Positions 35,616 to 45,880 of a stretch of DNA of 64,000 nucleotides are shown one piece after another. Within the stretch, counting starts at the first letter, position 1; the number at the start of each line of letters is the position of its first letter. The notes under the pieces are model-generated. The model saw only the letters and a list, made by a program, of their open reading frames with translations, ran no database searches and was not told where the DNA came from. A program made the position numbers and the translations under genes. This DNA comes from Pseudomonas azadiae. GTDB taxonomy: Bacteria; Pseudomonadota; Gammaproteobacteria; Pseudomonadales; Pseudomonadaceae. Where the stretch lies: assembly GCF_019145355.1 (NCBI RefSeq), contig NZ_JAHSTY010000002.1, forward strand, positions 310,001 to 374,000, in the 5' to 3' direction.

Positions 35616-36809
35616 ATGATCATCAAACCGCGGGTTCGTGGCTTTATCTGTGTGACCGCTCACCCTGTTGGCTGTGAAGCGAACGTCAAGCAACAGATCG
35701 ACTACGTGACTCAACACGGCGCCATCGAAGGCGGCCCGAAAAAGGTGCTGGTCCTCGGCGCATCCACCGGCTACGGCCTGGCCGCGCGCATCAGCGCTGC
35801 GTTTGGCTGCGGTGCCGACACCCTGGGCGTGTTTTTTGAGAAAGAAGGCGAAGAAGGCAAGCTGAGCTCCGCCGGCTGGTACAACAGCGCTGCGTTCGAG
35901 AAGTTTGCCGCCGAAAAAGGCCTGTACGCCAAGAGCATCAACGGCGACGCGTTCTCCGACGAGATCAAGCGCCTGACCATCGACACCATCAAGAAAGACC
36001 TGGGCAAGATCGACTTGGTCGTCTACAGCCTGGCCGCGCCACGCCGTACCGACCCGCAAGGCGTGGTGCACACCTCCACCCTCAAGCCGATCGGCAAGGC
36101 CGTGACCCTGCGCGGTATCAACACCGATAAGGGTGTTGTCGTCGACACCACGCTTGAGCCCGCGACCCAGGAAGAAATCGACGGCACCGTGAAAGTCATG
36201 GGTGGCGAAGACTGGCAGCTGTGGATCGACGCCCTGCGTGACGCCGACGTGCTGGCAGAAGGCGCCAAGACCACCGCGTTCACTTACCTCGGCGAGAAGC
36301 TGACCCAGGATATCTACTGGAATGGCTCCATCGGCGAAGCCAAGAAAGACCTCGACAAGAAAGTCCTGACGCTGCGCGACAACCTGGCTGCCCTCAAGGG
36401 CGACGCCCGCGTGTCGGTGCTCAAGGCGGTGGTGACCCAGGCCAGTTCGGCCATCCCGATCATGCCGCTGTACCTGTCGCTGCTGTTCAAAGTGATGAAA
36501 GAGCAGGGCACTCACGAAGGTTGCATCGAACAGGTCTACGGCCTGTTCAAAGACAGCCTGTACGGCGCCCAGCCGAAACTCGACACCGACGGCCGCCTGC
36601 GTGCCGACCTGGCCGAGCTGGAACCCAAGGTCCAGGACGCCGTCGCTGCCCTGTGGAACCAGGTCACCGACGACAACGTCAACGAGATCAGCGATTTCGC
36701 CGGCTACAAGGCCGAATTCCTGCGGTTGTTCGGCTTTGAAATCGACGGCGTGGATTACGACGCCGATGTGAACCCCACCGTGAAAATCAATGGTCTGATT
36801 CAAGCCTGA
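35616..36809 (+). CDS. fabV: Trans-2-enoyl-ACP reductase FabV
   Basis: A 397-residue NADH-dependent enoyl-ACP reductase that completes each cycle of fatty acid elongation. It starts [24 protein letters not shown], has the nucleotide-binding loop [16 protein letters not shown], the segment [24 protein letters not shown], and the Y-x8-K active site in [14 protein letters not shown]. FabV is the triclosan-resistant reductase type found in Pseudomonas. A REPIN follows the stop. Confidence 0.96.
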   Translation: MIIKPRVRGFICVTAHPVGCEANVKQQIDYVTQHGAIEGGPKKVLVLGASTGYGLAARISAAFGCGADTLGVFFEKEGEEGKLSSAGWYNSAAFEKFAAEKGLYAKSINGDAFSDEIKRLTIDTIKKDLGKIDLVVYSLAAPRRTDPQGVVHTSTLKPIGKAVTLRGINTDKGVVVDTTLEPATQEEIDGTVKVMGGEDWQLWIDALRDADVLAEGAKTTAFTYLGEKLTQDIYWNGSIGEAKKDLDKKVLTLRDNLAALKGDARVSVLKAVVTQASSAIPIMPLYLSLLFKVMKEQGTHEGCIEQVYGLFKDSLYGAQPKLDTDGRLRADLAELEPKVQDAVAALWNQVTDDNVNEISDFAGYKAEFLRLFGFEIDGVDYDADVNPTVKINGLIQA

Positions 36810-36811
36810 GT

Positions 36812-36902
36812 AATGTGGGAGCTGGCTTGCCTGCGATACAGACACCCCGGTCGATCAGTCAGACCGCGGTGATGCTATCGCAGGCAAGCCAGCTCCCACA
36901 TT
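36812..36902. repeat. REPIN of the gtgggagctggcttgcctgcgat type
   Basis: AATGTGGGAGCTGGCTTGCC at the left and its complement at the right, with a central imperfect inverted stretch (cggtcgatcagtcagaccgcgg). Confidence 0.9.
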
Positions 36903-37007
36903 TGACCCGCGTTTTTTCAGAACCCTCCTACACGCCGTCGCGTGCCTCCTCTCTTCCAGAATCTGCCAAACTCCTGCGGCTATCAACGCATGCCAACGGA
37001 GGATCCG

Positions 37008-37631
37008 ATGACCATTCGCGCAGTAGTTTTTGATTTCGGCGGTGTCCTGTTCGACTGGAGCCCGCACCACCTGTACCGCAAGCTGATTGCCGACGACCAA
37101 GAACGGCAATGGTTTCTCGATAACATCTGTACCCAGGCCTGGAACACTGAGCAGGATGCCGGCCGTTCCCTGGCTGAAGGCACGCGCAGCCTCATCGAAC
37201 AGCACCCGCAGCATGAGCATTTGATCCAGGCCTATTACGCCCGTTGGCACGAGATGCTGCCTGGCCCGCTGCCGGACGGCGTGGCGATTCTCAAGGCGCT
37301 GCACGCGGCCAACGTGCCTCTGTTCGGGCTCACCAACTGGTCGGCCGAAACCTTTCCTTATGCGCGGGCCAATTACCCGTTCCTGCAGTGCTTTCGCGAC
37401 ATCGTGGTGTCAGGCGAGTTGAAGCTGATTAAGCCGGATGCGGCGATCTATCACGCGAGCCTGCGCCAGGTTCGGGCCCATCTGCCGGATATCCATCCCG
37501 AGGAAGTGGTGTTTATCGATGATGTCGCCGGCAATATCGAAGCGGCCGTCGCCCTGGGTTGGCAAGGTATCCATCACGTCTCGGCTGAGCACACGGCCGC
37601 CCGTTTGCGTGAGCTGGGCGTGGGCTTCTAG
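37008..37631 (+). CDS. HAD-family hydrolase (subfamily IA)
   Basis: A 207-residue HAD protein with all catalytic motifs: motif I VVFDFGGVLFDWSP (nucleophile Asp and following residues), motif II LFGLTNWS, motif III Lys in LKLIKPDAAIYHASL, and motif IV VVFIDDVAGNIEAA. It resembles YihX-like sugar phosphatases; the substrate is unknown. GGAGG precedes the ATG. Its stop overlaps the convergent LysR gene's stop by 4 bp. Confidence 0.88.
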   Translation: MTIRAVVFDFGGVLFDWSPHHLYRKLIADDQERQWFLDNICTQAWNTEQDAGRSLAEGTRSLIEQHPQHEHLIQAYYARWHEMLPGPLPDGVAILKALHAANVPLFGLTNWSAETFPYARANYPFLQCFRDIVVSGELKLIKPDAAIYHASLRQVRAHLPDIHPEEVVFIDDVAGNIEAAVALGWQGIHHVSAEHTAARLRELGVGF

Positions 37632-38533
37632 CGCGCCCATTTCTCCATGGCGAAGTCCACAAAGGCGCGCAGCTTGGGCAGGCGATAACGGTCTTGGCCG
37701 TAGAGCAGGTGCATGGGGCGACTGGGCAATCGATAAGTGGTTAACAAGGCCACCAGCTTGCCGCTTTCCAGGTCCGGCTGCACCAGGGCGTCGGCCAGCA
37801 TGATGATGCCCATGCCGTTGACCGCCGCCTGGCGCAAGCCTTGCGAACTGTTGATGGTCAATGAGCCGCAGACCTGCACCTCCCGCTCGCCGCCGTCGCC
37901 GGTCATACGCCACAGTTTTTCGGTGTCGCGCCAATTGTCGTTGGCCGGGTAGGCGAACGCCAGGCAGTCGTGCTGTTTCAAGTCATCGGGCGTGGTAGGC
38001 GTGCCGCGTCGCGCCAGGTAGGCAGGTGACGCGCAGAGCGTGAGGGTGTAATCCTGCAGTGGCCTGGCGATCAGACTGGACGATTCCAGCTCGCCAAGAC
38101 GGATCGCCACGTCGAAGCCGCTGTCGACCAGATCCATGCGCTCATTGCTCAACACCACGTACAAGTTGATCAGTGGATAGCGCCGGGAAAATTCGCTCAA
38201 GGCCGGGGTCAGGCGTTCGGTGCCGAACACCGGAGGCGCGGTGATGCGAAGGGTGCCCTTGGGCACGTCACTCTTGGCCTGTTCGGCCAATTGCTCGGAG
38301 TCGGCTACCAGCCCCAGCACTTCCAGGCAACGCTGGTAATACTGGCCGCCAAACTCCGTGAGGCTTTGCTTGCGCGTGGTGCGCTTGAGCAGGCTGACGC
38401 CCAGGCGCTGCTCCAGTGCGCGCAGGTGGTTGCCGACCATGGTGGTCGACATGCCGCAAGCGTGTGACGCCGCCGTCATGCTGCCGGTCTCGACCACCTT
38501 TACGTACACCGACATTGCCTGGAACAAATCCAT
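37628..38533 (-). CDS. LysR-family transcriptional regulator
   Basis: A 301-residue LTTR. Helix-turn-helix: MDLFQAMSVYVKVVETGSMTAASHACGMSTTMVGNHLRALEQRLGVSLLKRTTRKQSLTEFG. The effector domain from GTLRITAPPVFGTERL fits the CrgA/DmlR-like subgroup. It is divergent from an ArgD-like aminotransferase gene with 102 bp between them and probably regulates it. The ATG at 38533 follows AAGG; an upstream in-frame ATG would add eight residues. Confidence 0.9.
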   Translation of the reverse strand: MDLFQAMSVYVKVVETGSMTAASHACGMSTTMVGNHLRALEQRLGVSLLKRTTRKQSLTEFGGQYYQRCLEVLGLVADSEQLAEQAKSDVPKGTLRITAPPVFGTERLTPALSEFSRRYPLINLYVVLSNERMDLVDSGFDVAIRLGELESSSLIARPLQDYTLTLCASPAYLARRGTPTTPDDLKQHDCLAFAYPANDNWRDTEKLWRMTGDGGEREVQVCGSLTINSSQGLRQAAVNGMGIIMLADALVQPDLESGKLVALLTTYRLPSRPMHLLYGQDRYRLPKLRAFVDFAMEKWAR

Positions 38534-38635
38534 TATAAAGCCTTGGTTTAAAGTCATTGCAGGAATGCAGAGTTTATCCAGCTCGGGTGGTTAACGATAC
38601 TGCAGCCATCACAACGAAGCACTGGAGCCTCTGCC

Positions 38636-39805
38636 ATGACCGCCGCCTGCCTGATGACCACTTACCAACCCTTGGCCCTGAGCTTTACCCGCGGCCTGGG
38701 CACACGCCTGTGGGACCAGCAAGGCCGTGAATACCTGGATGCAGTGGCCGGCGTGGCGGTGACCAATGTCGGCCACTCCCACCCCCGGCTGGTGGCGGCG
38801 ATCAGCGAACAGGCCGGGCTGTTGCTGCACACCTCCAACCTCTACAGCATTGACTGGCAACAACGGCTGGCCCAGCGCCTTGCCCGGCTGTCTGGCCTGG
38901 ACCGCGCCTTCTTCAACAATTCCGGCGCCGAAGCCAACGAAACCGCGCTGAAACTGGCGCGGCTGCATGGCTGGAAAAAAGGCATCGAGGCGCCGTTGGT
39001 GGTGGTGATGGAAAACGCCTTCCATGGCCGCACGCTCGGGACCATGGCCGCGAGCGACGGGCCATCGGTGCGCTTGGGCTTCCAACGCTTACCGGGAGAT
39101 TTTCTCAAGGTCGGCTTTGGTGACATGGCCGCAATAGAGGCAATCACTAAAGCGTTCGGCACGCGCATCGCGGCGGTCCTGCTGGAGCCGATCCAGGGGG
39201 AAAGCGGCGTGTTGCCGGCACCACCCGGCTACCTGCAAGCGTTGCGCGATCATTGCACGCGTCATGGCTGGCTGATGATGCTGGATGAAATCCAGACCGG
39301 CATCGGTCGCACCGGCAACTGGTTTGCCTTCCAGCATGAAGGCATCGTGCCGGATGTGATGACCCTGGCCAAAGGCCTCGGCAACGGCATACCGATCGGC
39401 GCCTGCCTGGCGCGGTCCGCCGTGGCCCAGTTGTTCACGCCGGGCAGCCATGGCAGCACCTTTGGCGGCAACCCGCTGGCCTGCCGAGTCGGTTGCACGG
39501 TGCTGGACATCATCGAAGAACAAGGCTTGCTGCAAAACGCTGCGCAACAGGGTGAGCGTTTGCTGGCGCGGTTACGGGTGGAGTTGAGTGAACACCCGCA
39601 GGTGCTGGCGATTCGGGGCCAGGGCTTGATGATCGGGATCGAGCTGGCGAGCCCTTGCCGCGACCTGGCGCAGCGCGCCGCCGAGGAGCACGGCCTGCTG
39701 ATCAACGTGACGCGGGGCAAGGTCATTCGGTTGTTGCCACCGTTGATCCTGGATGCCAAGGAGGTCGAGATGATCGTACGGGGTATTACTCGTCTATTGG
39801 ACTGA
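38636..39805 (+). CDS. Class-III aminotransferase, acetylornithine aminotransferase-like
   Basis: A 389-residue PLP enzyme. Family segments: [85 protein letters not shown], and the PLP lysine in [15 protein letters not shown]. Size and sequence match ArgD-type acetylornithine or succinylornithine aminotransferases. Its isolated position beside a LysR gene suggests an accessory paralogue in amine or amino acid catabolism rather than the biosynthetic argD; this is inferred. GGAG lies eight bases before the ATG. Confidence 0.87.
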   Translation: MTAACLMTTYQPLALSFTRGLGTRLWDQQGREYLDAVAGVAVTNVGHSHPRLVAAISEQAGLLLHTSNLYSIDWQQRLAQRLARLSGLDRAFFNNSGAEANETALKLARLHGWKKGIEAPLVVVMENAFHGRTLGTMAASDGPSVRLGFQRLPGDFLKVGFGDMAAIEAITKAFGTRIAAVLLEPIQGESGVLPAPPGYLQALRDHCTRHGWLMMLDEIQTGIGRTGNWFAFQHEGIVPDVMTLAKGLGNGIPIGACLARSAVAQLFTPGSHGSTFGGNPLACRVGCTVLDIIEEQGLLQNAAQQGERLLARLRVELSEHPQVLAIRGQGLMIGIELASPCRDLAQRAAEEHGLLINVTRGKVIRLLPPLILDAKEVEMIVRGITRLLD

Positions 39806-39817
39806 AATACGATTCTC

Positions 39818-39922
39818 TGTGGGAGCGGCGGTGCGACGATTCGACTTGCCCGCGATAGCGCAGTGTCAGCTTGCCAATGTCTCGACTGATACACCGCCAT
39901 CGCGGGCAAGCCCGCTCCCACA
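39818..39922. repeat. REPIN with an interrupted left arm
   Basis: The right arm is a normal GCGGGCAAGCCCGCTCCCAC. The left arm starts GTGGGAGCGG, is interrupted by about 16 bp (ggtgcgacgattcg), and resumes CTTGCCCGCGAT. Confidence 0.8.
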
Positions 39923-39940
39923 GGGGGATATTCGTGACTG

Positions 39941-40855
39941 CTAGAGATCATCCCCATTCAACCACTCCTGGTTCATGGTTTCGCTATCCCCCAAATACTC
40001 CAACAACCACGCCATGGCCGGGGACAGCTTGCTCTGCGCCCAGGCCACGCACGACGGGCTGGCCGGGAAGGGGCGCGACAGTTGCAGCGCCACCAGCTCA
40101 CCGCGTTCGATCCACGGCAACACCTGATGCGCCGGCGCCATGCCGACACACAGTCCGTCACGCAGGCAGTCAAGCGCGGACGCCCAATTCGGTACCACCA
40201 GCCGCCGCTGGTTATCCAGGGTCCAGGTGTCGCGCTTGGGCAGGTTGCGCGAGGTGTCGGTCATGCAGAGCGAGGCGAAGGGGCGCAGTTGATCGTCGCT
40301 CAGCAACCCGTCGACACTGGCCAGCGGATGCCGCGTACTGACCACGCACAGCCAGTTCAACAAGCCCATGTCGCGGAAGGTAAAGCGGCTGGCCACCGGC
40401 ACCGCGCTGGTGGCGCCGATCACGATGTCGGTACGCTCATCCGCCAGCGCATCCCATACGCCGTTGTACACCTCGTATTCCAGCAGCAATTCCACCTCGG
40501 GAAACTGCCGATAGAAATCCAGCACCAACTGCCGGCACCGCTGAGGCTTGACGATGGAATCCACCGCCACCTTCAACTGGCCACTCCAGCCATTGGCGAC
40601 CTGCTGACACAGGCGTCGGGTGCCGAGCATTTTCTTCATCACGCCACGGGCCTCGTCTATGAAAAGGCGGCCGGCCGGGGTGAGTTCCACGTCGCGGTGC
40701 CGCCGCACAAACAGCGGCACTGCCAGCCACTCTTCCAGCTGACGTACCGTATAGCTGATGGCGGACGGCACGCGGTGCAGTTCCTGGGCGGCGGCGCTGA
40801 AGCTGCCATGACGTGCCACGGCGTCGACCACGTCCAGGGAATATTCGGACCACAT
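39941..40855 (-). CDS. punR: LysR-family activator PunR
   Basis: A 304-residue LTTR strikingly similar, from memory, to E. coli PunR (YdhB): MWSEYSLDVVDAVARHGSFSAAAQELHRVPSAISYTVRQLEEWLAVPLFVRRHRDVELTPAG and the C-terminal SPAMAWLLEYLGDSETMNQEWL. In E. coli PunR activates punC, a purine nucleoside importer, and here too the divergent gene (122 bp away) encodes a PunC-like MFS protein. The ATG at 40855 gives the E. coli-like N-terminus; an upstream ATG adds five residues. Confidence 0.88.
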   Translation of the reverse strand: MWSEYSLDVVDAVARHGSFSAAAQELHRVPSAISYTVRQLEEWLAVPLFVRRHRDVELTPAGRLFIDEARGVMKKMLGTRRLCQQVANGWSGQLKVAVDSIVKPQRCRQLVLDFYRQFPEVELLLEYEVYNGVWDALADERTDIVIGATSAVPVASRFTFRDMGLLNWLCVVSTRHPLASVDGLLSDDQLRPFASLCMTDTSRNLPKRDTWTLDNQRRLVVPNWASALDCLRDGLCVGMAPAHQVLPWIERGELVALQLSRPFPASPSCVAWAQSKLSPAMAWLLEYLGDSETMNQEWLNGDDL

Positions 40856-40977
40856 GAGCGCTGCCTTCAAATTTATTGATAGGGATATCCAATTATTATC
40901 GCTTCACACCCAAACTGTCAGCTTCATAATGGGCGCCAGTCAGCAAATAGTTTGACGGCAGGGTTAACAAGGCTTCA

Positions 40978-42162
40978 ATGAAAAATTCTTTTGGTTTTAC
41001 CGGGTACCTGGCGGGGCTGAGCATGCTCGGTTATCTCGCCATGGACATGTACTTGCCGGCGTTCGGCGCCATGGGCGAACAGTTGCAGATTGGCGCCGGT
41101 GCGGTGGGTGCCAGCTTGAGTATCTTCCTCGCCGGTTTTGCGCTCGGGCAATTGTTATGGGGGCCGCTGTCCGACCGCCTGGGACGCAAGCCAATCCTGC
41201 TCGCCGGCCTTGGCCTGTTTGTGCTGGGGTGCGCGGGGATGTTCTGGGTCGAGACCGCGCCGCAACTGCTGGCATTGCGTTTTGTCCAGGCGCTTGGCGT
41301 GTGTTCCGCCGCGGTGAGCTGGCAGGCGCTAGTGATCGACCGCTACCCGGCCGACAAGGCGCACCGCGTGTTCGCCAGCATCATGCCGCTGATGTCGCTG
41401 TCGCCGGCCCTGGCGCCGTTGTTGGGGGCCATGGTGCTGAATCACTTTGGCTGGCAGGCGATCTTCGGCGTCTTGCTCGGGGTATCGTTGCTATTGCTGT
41501 TGCCGACAGCCTTCCTGCGCACCCCGCCGAAACGCCGGGCGGAGGAGGGCGAACGTTCGCGCCTGGGTTATGGACAGTTACTTAAGTCCCGCGTGTTCAC
41601 CGGCAACGTGATGATCTTCGCCGCGTGTTCGGCCAGTTTCTTCGCCTGGCTGACCGCGTCGCCTTTCATCCTGGGCGACATGGGCTACAGCCCGAATGAT
41701 ATCGGCCTGAGCTATGTGTTGCCGACCTTGGCGTTCCTGGTGGGCGGCTACAGCTGCCGCAGTGCCCTGCAGCGCGTTCAGGGCAAGACACTTTTGCCGT
41801 GGTTGCTGCTGGCGTATTGCATCAGCATGCTGGCGTTGTACCTGGTCGCGACCTTGAGCGTACCGACGCTGACCACCCTGCTGATTCCGTTCTGCCTGAT
41901 GGCGCTGGTCAACGGTGCCAGTTACCCCATCGTCGTGGCGAATGCGCTGATGCCCTTTGCAGAAAATTCCGGCAAGGCGGCGGCGCTGCAAAACACACTG
42001 CAACTGGGGCTGTGCTTTTTGAGCAGCTTGTTGGTGTCATCGATGATCGACCAGCCGCTGCTGATTACCGTGATCGTGATGCTGGCGACCGCGCCCGTGG
42101 CTGTGTTCGGCTATTGGCTGGCGCGGCCTAAAACCGGTCGTTCGGAGCTGGTGCGCACTTGA
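40978..42162 (+). CDS. punC: MFS purine nucleoside transporter PunC-like
   Basis: A 394-residue, 12-segment MFS protein of the Bcr/CflA type: [28 protein letters not shown], the motif-A loop [16 protein letters not shown], and C-terminal helices ending [11 protein letters not shown]. The divergent pairing with PunR supports PunC (YdhC), which imports adenosine and related nucleosides in E. coli, over a Bcr drug exporter. The ORF starts directly after a short AT-rich spacer. Confidence 0.85.
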   Translation: MKNSFGFTGYLAGLSMLGYLAMDMYLPAFGAMGEQLQIGAGAVGASLSIFLAGFALGQLLWGPLSDRLGRKPILLAGLGLFVLGCAGMFWVETAPQLLALRFVQALGVCSAAVSWQALVIDRYPADKAHRVFASIMPLMSLSPALAPLLGAMVLNHFGWQAIFGVLLGVSLLLLLPTAFLRTPPKRRAEEGERSRLGYGQLLKSRVFTGNVMIFAACSASFFAWLTASPFILGDMGYSPNDIGLSYVLPTLAFLVGGYSCRSALQRVQGKTLLPWLLLAYCISMLALYLVATLSVPTLTTLLIPFCLMALVNGASYPIVVANALMPFAENSGKAAALQNTLQLGLCFLSSLLVSSMIDQPLLITVIVMLATAPVAVFGYWLARPKTGRSELVRT

Positions 42163-42180
42163 AGTGATAATCGGCTCAAA

Positions 42181-42272
42181 ATGTGGGAGCGGGCTTGCTC
42201 GCGAATGCGGTGTGTCAGTCACCAGATATTTCGACTGATACACCGCATTCGCGAGCAAGCCCGCTCCCACAG
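42181..42272. repeat. Near-perfect REPIN
   Basis: ATGTGGGAGCGGGCTTGCTC and its complement close a spacer in which GCGAATGCGGTGTGTCAGT also pairs with ACTGATACACCGCATTCGC. The whole 92 bp can fold into one long hairpin. Confidence 0.92.
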
Positions 42273-42296
42273 TTAAGACGGTTCCGTCAGCTACTA

Positions 42297-43130
42297 CTAA
42301 AAGGTGATTTCCATATTCACCGTCGGCGTGGATGTACGGCTGCCCCGGCCGCCGTCCACGCCGAACTTGTTATGCCAGTACTCATAACCCACCCCCAGGT
42401 ACAGGTTCGGCTTCACGCTTTTGCCCGGTCGTACCGCCACCATCAGCGCTGTGCGCATCAGCGCTTCCGGCGCGGTATCGCGGCCGTGGTAGTCATCGCC
42501 TTTCTCCCCGACGTAGTTGATGAACCCCTGGAACTTCGCTGCGTGGTCGGCGATTTCAAAGGGGCGCATCCAGGTCAGGTTGAGCATGTAGGTGTCGTCG
42601 AAGGTGTGGTTCATCTCCTGCGCGCCGGGGATGCCGGTGTGGTTCCTTTCCTTGTAGTACATCAGGCTCAAGTCCAGCACACCGACGGTGTTGAACTTCA
42701 AGGTCGGGCCGATCACCAGCGCGCGTTTTTTCGCTGAAGCGAGGTTGTTGTTGCGGTTGGCGTCAAAACCCAACGTGAGCGCGTAATCCTTGACCAGGCC
42801 GCTGCCCAGCGGCAGATCGAACACCCGCGATGCAAACAGCTGGTGCCGATACACCGCGTAGACCTCGCTCCCGCCCCGGTCAGTGCCCTTGCGCGGGTCG
42901 CGGCTGTCGGACAGGAACACATCGAGGTTGAGGAAATGGCTGCCATACCGGTAGCCGCTGGCGTGGGTAAAGCTGTAGATGCGCTTGCTGAATTCATCGG
43001 GGTTATTCGGATTGGTGAACTGCTGGCCGTAGCGAAAACCTACGCTGTTGTTCATCCATTCCACCGCGACGGCCTCCCCACCGCCGAGCAAGGTGAGTGC
43101 AACGGTTGCGCCCTGTAGTGCCTTTTTCAT
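42297..43130 (-). CDS. Outer-membrane nucleoside channel, Tsx/OmpK family
   Basis: A 277-residue protein with a signal peptide (MKKALQGATVALTLLGGGEAVAVEW) and a beta-barrel pattern of alternating residues ending in Phe (TPTVNMEITF), as outer-membrane porins do. GFRYGQQFTNPNNPDEFSKRIYSFTHASGYRYGSHFLNLDVFLSD is typical of the Tsx/OmpK family, which passes nucleosides. It is divergent from an NCS2 base permease and next to punC, supporting purine uptake. The ATG at 43130 is chosen because the signal peptide begins there. Confidence 0.85.
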   Translation of the reverse strand: MKKALQGATVALTLLGGGEAVAVEWMNNSVGFRYGQQFTNPNNPDEFSKRIYSFTHASGYRYGSHFLNLDVFLSDSRDPRKGTDRGGSEVYAVYRHQLFASRVFDLPLGSGLVKDYALTLGFDANRNNNLASAKKRALVIGPTLKFNTVGVLDLSLMYYKERNHTGIPGAQEMNHTFDDTYMLNLTWMRPFEIADHAAKFQGFINYVGEKGDDYHGRDTAPEALMRTALMVAVRPGKSVKPNLYLGVGYEYWHNKFGVDGGRGSRTSTPTVNMEITF

Positions 43131-43210
43131 TGTCCTGGGTCCTTTGGCGTTCTGGCTCATCACGGCCGAATTGTTTTTGTAACGCCGAGGGAGGGTATCT
43201 TGTCCGACAG

Positions 43211-43254
43211 ATTGTATACAACTCTATGGACATCCAGTCCTAACATTGCATACA
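43211..43254. promoter_or_regulatory. Candidate operator pair between the Tsx-like and NCS2 genes
   Basis: TTGTATACAA at 43212-43221 is a perfect 10-bp palindrome. ATTGCATACA at 43245-43254 repeats ATTGTATACA (43211-43220) with one change, 34 bp (about three helical turns) downstream. This spacing on one DNA face fits cooperative binding by a dimeric repressor such as a GntR-type protein; the regulator is not identified. Confidence 0.5.
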
Positions 43255-43288
43255 GTGGCCGCACAACAAAAACAGAGAACCCCTCACC

Positions 43289-44791
43289 ATGACTAACCCG
43301 AAGGCGTCACCGCAGCGGCCAGAAGATGAGAATCTCGGCGTCGCCGCCAACATGGCTTACGGCCTGCAACATGTACTCACCATGTACGGCGGCATCGTCG
43401 CGGTACCGTTGATCGTCGGCCAGGCGGCCGGGTTGTCGCCGGCGGACATCGGCCTGTTGATCGCGGCGTCATTGTTTGCCGGTGGCCTGGCCACGCTGTT
43501 GCAGACCCTCGGCCTGCCATTCTTTGGCTGCCAGTTGCCGCTGGTGCAGGGCGTGTCGTTTGCCGGTGTGGCAACCATGGTGGCGATTGTCGGCAGTGAT
43601 GGCGCCGGCGGCGTGCCGGCGATTCTCGGGGCGGTGATGGCCGCGTCGTTCATCGGGTTGCTGATAACCCCGGTGTTCTCAAGGATCACCCAGTTCTTTC
43701 CGCCGTTGGTGACCGGTATCGTAATCACCACCATCGGCTTGACCCTGATGCCGGTCGCGGCGCGCTGGGCCATGGGCGGCAATAGCCGCGCTGCGGATTT
43801 CGGCAGCATGGCCAATATCGGCCTGGCGGCGCTGACCCTGGTGCTGGTGCTGCTGCTGAGCAAGATCGGCAGCGCGACCATTTCACGCCTGTCGATCCTG
43901 TTGGCGATGGTGATCGGCACGCTGATCGCGGTGTTCCTCGGCATGGCGGACTTCTCCGGCGTGGCCCAAGGGCCGATGTTCGGTTTCCCGACGCCATTCC
44001 ATTTCGGCATGCCGACCTTCCACGTGGCCGCGATCATTTCCATGTGCATCGTGGTGATGGTGACCTTGGTCGAAACCTCGGCCGACATTCTGGCGGTGGG
44101 TGAAATCATCGACACCAAGGTCGATTCCAAACGCCTGGGTAATGGCCTGCGCGCCGACATGCTGTCGAGCATGTTTGCGCCAATCTTCGGTTCGTTCACA
44201 CAGAGCGCGTTTGCCCAGAACGTCGGGCTGGTGGCGGTTACCGGGGTGAAGAGCCGCTTTGTGGTGGCCACGGGCGGGCTGTTCCTGGTGATCCTCGGCT
44301 TGTTGCCGTTCATGGGGCGCGTGATCGCGGCCGTGCCCACCTCAGTGCTGGGCGGCGCCGGGATCGTGCTGTTCGGCACTGTGGCCGCCAGCGGTATCCG
44401 CACACTGTCGAAGGTGGATTACCGTAACAACATGAACCTGATCATCGTCGCCACTTCCATCGGTTTCGGCATGATCCCGATTGCCGCGCCGAGCTTCTAC
44501 GATCAATTCCCCAGCTGGTTCGCGACCATCTTCCACTCGGGAATCAGCTCGTCGGCGATCATGGCGATCCTGCTGAACCTGGCGTTCAACCATTTCACCG
44601 TCGGCAACTCGGACCAGCAATCGGTGTTTGTGGCCGGGACGGAGCGCAGTTTGTGTTTCCACGACGTGGCGGCACTGCGTGACGGGGATTACTTCAGGGG
44701 CGGCAAGTTGTTTGATGCCGAGGGTAAGGAGATTCCGGTGGTGGCGGATGCGCCGAGGAAAGCAGCCAAGCCTGAGGCCACTGAAGTCTAG
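43289..44791 (+). CDS. NCS2-family purine base permease (xanthine/urate type)
   Basis: A 500-residue membrane protein of the nucleobase:cation symporter-2 family. It begins LGVAANMAYGLQHVLTMYGGIVAVPLIVGQAAGLSP, has FFGCQLPLVQGVSFAGVATM, the helix-8 ETSADILAVGEI with the substrate-binding Glu, and the NCS2 signature QNVGLVAVTGVKSRFV. These features fit the xanthine/uric acid branch rather than the uracil branch. The cytosolic C-tail is charged. It is divergent from the Tsx-like channel. Confidence 0.88.
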   Translation: MTNPKASPQRPEDENLGVAANMAYGLQHVLTMYGGIVAVPLIVGQAAGLSPADIGLLIAASLFAGGLATLLQTLGLPFFGCQLPLVQGVSFAGVATMVAIVGSDGAGGVPAILGAVMAASFIGLLITPVFSRITQFFPPLVTGIVITTIGLTLMPVAARWAMGGNSRAADFGSMANIGLAALTLVLVLLLSKIGSATISRLSILLAMVIGTLIAVFLGMADFSGVAQGPMFGFPTPFHFGMPTFHVAAIISMCIVVMVTLVETSADILAVGEIIDTKVDSKRLGNGLRADMLSSMFAPIFGSFTQSAFAQNVGLVAVTGVKSRFVVATGGLFLVILGLLPFMGRVIAAVPTSVLGGAGIVLFGTVAASGIRTLSKVDYRNNMNLIIVATSIGFGMIPIAAPSFYDQFPSWFATIFHSGISSSAIMAILLNLAFNHFTVGNSDQQSVFVAGTERSLCFHDVAALRDGDYFRGGKLFDAEGKEIPVVADAPRKAAKPEATEV

Positions 44792-44809
44792 AGTTGCACT
44801 GGGACCAAC

Positions 44810-44882
44810 TGTGGGAGCTGGCTTGCCTGCGATTACGATAGTGAATCCACTGCCGCTATCGCAGGCAAGCCAGCTCCCACAT
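44810..44882. repeat. REPIN of the gtgggagctggcttgcctgcgat type
   Basis: GTGGGAGCTGGCTTGCCTGC and its complement with a 29-bp spacer, between the convergent NCS2 and hydrolase genes. Confidence 0.9.
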
Positions 44883-44886
44883 TGAT

Positions 44887-45819
44887 CTAATCAGCCTTCA
44901 GTTTTTTGTAATTTACAGAACACACCTCATCCAGAAACTTCACCACCGTCCCCATGCACGCCTGGCGTTCTTCCACATGGGGCATGTGGCTGGAGTCCTC
45001 AAACAGCGCCCAGCGCACATCGGCGATTTCATCCAGGAACGGCTTGACCACCAGCGGCGTGGCCTCGTCGTGGCGGCCCGAAATGACCAGGGTCGGCACC
45101 TTGATCGCCGACAACCGGCCCGTCGATTTCCAGTCCTTCAGGCTGCCGATCACATGGAACTCGGTGGGCCCGCTCATGGCGTGGTACACCGTCGGGTCCG
45201 AATCGACTTGGGCGAACGTGCGCGCGACCTCTTCAGGCCACGGGTTGACCCGGCACACGTGATGGTCATAGAACACGCGCGAGGCGGCGAGGTATTCCGG
45301 GTCCTGGTAAGCACCGGCGGCTTCGTGCTTGAGCAGGGTTTCATGCACACCCTCGGGCAACAATTTGCGCAGACGGTTAGCTTCGCTCACCCAGGTGCGC
45401 ATGCAGGTCGGCGAATTGGCCGGGATAAAGGCACGCAGGCCCTTGGGCTGCCGCATCGCGTGCTCACTGCCGAGCATGCCGCCCCAGGATTGGCCGAGGA
45501 TCGCGTAGTTGTCGCTGATCTGCAGGTGGTCCAGCAGGTTGTCCAATTCGGCGAGGAACAGTTCCACGGTCCAGAAAGACGGGTCTTTTTCCGGCAGATG
45601 GGTCGAGCGGCCGTTGCCGATCTGGTCGTAATGGATGACGGCGTGGCCGCTGGCGGCAACGTCTTTGAAGGCATCAACATAATCATGGGTGCAGCCGGGG
45701 CCGCCGTGGATGATCACCAGGGGCGTGCGCCCGCTGCGCAGGTCGCCGGTGACGCGGTACCAGGTTTGGTAGGCGCCAAACGCCGCATACCCTTCGCGGA
45801 TTTTTTCGATGAATTCCAT
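44887..45819 (-). CDS. Proline iminopeptidase-family alpha/beta hydrolase (first copy)
   Basis: A 310-residue serine hydrolase. The oxyanion segment is [16 protein letters not shown], the nucleophile elbow is [14 protein letters not shown], the catalytic Asp is in [11 protein letters not shown] and the His in [11 protein letters not shown]. The HGGPG motif and lid residues place it among tricorn-interacting factor F1/proline iminopeptidases, which release N-terminal residues from short peptides. A 21-bp lux-box-like palindrome lies 62 bp upstream. It probably belongs to the regulon of the adjacent LuxR protein. The ATG at 45819 was preferred over one 36 bp upstream because AGGG is correctly placed. 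Confidence 0.88.
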   Translation of the reverse strand: MEFIEKIREGYAAFGAYQTWYRVTGDLRSGRTPLVIIHGGPGCTHDYVDAFKDVAASGHAVIHYDQIGNGRSTHLPEKDPSFWTVELFLAELDNLLDHLQISDNYAILGQSWGGMLGSEHAMRQPKGLRAFIPANSPTCMRTWVSEANRLRKLLPEGVHETLLKHEAAGAYQDPEYLAASRVFYDHHVCRVNPWPEEVARTFAQVDSDPTVYHAMSGPTEFHVIGSLKDWKSTGRLSAIKVPTLVISGRHDEATPLVVKPFLDEIADVRWALFEDSSHMPHVEERQACMGTVVKFLDEVCSVNYKKLKAD

Positions 45820-45880
45820 TTCGTGCCCTGCTCTGAAAAAAAGGATCAGGCACACGATAATGTGTGTGGGATATTCAGGT

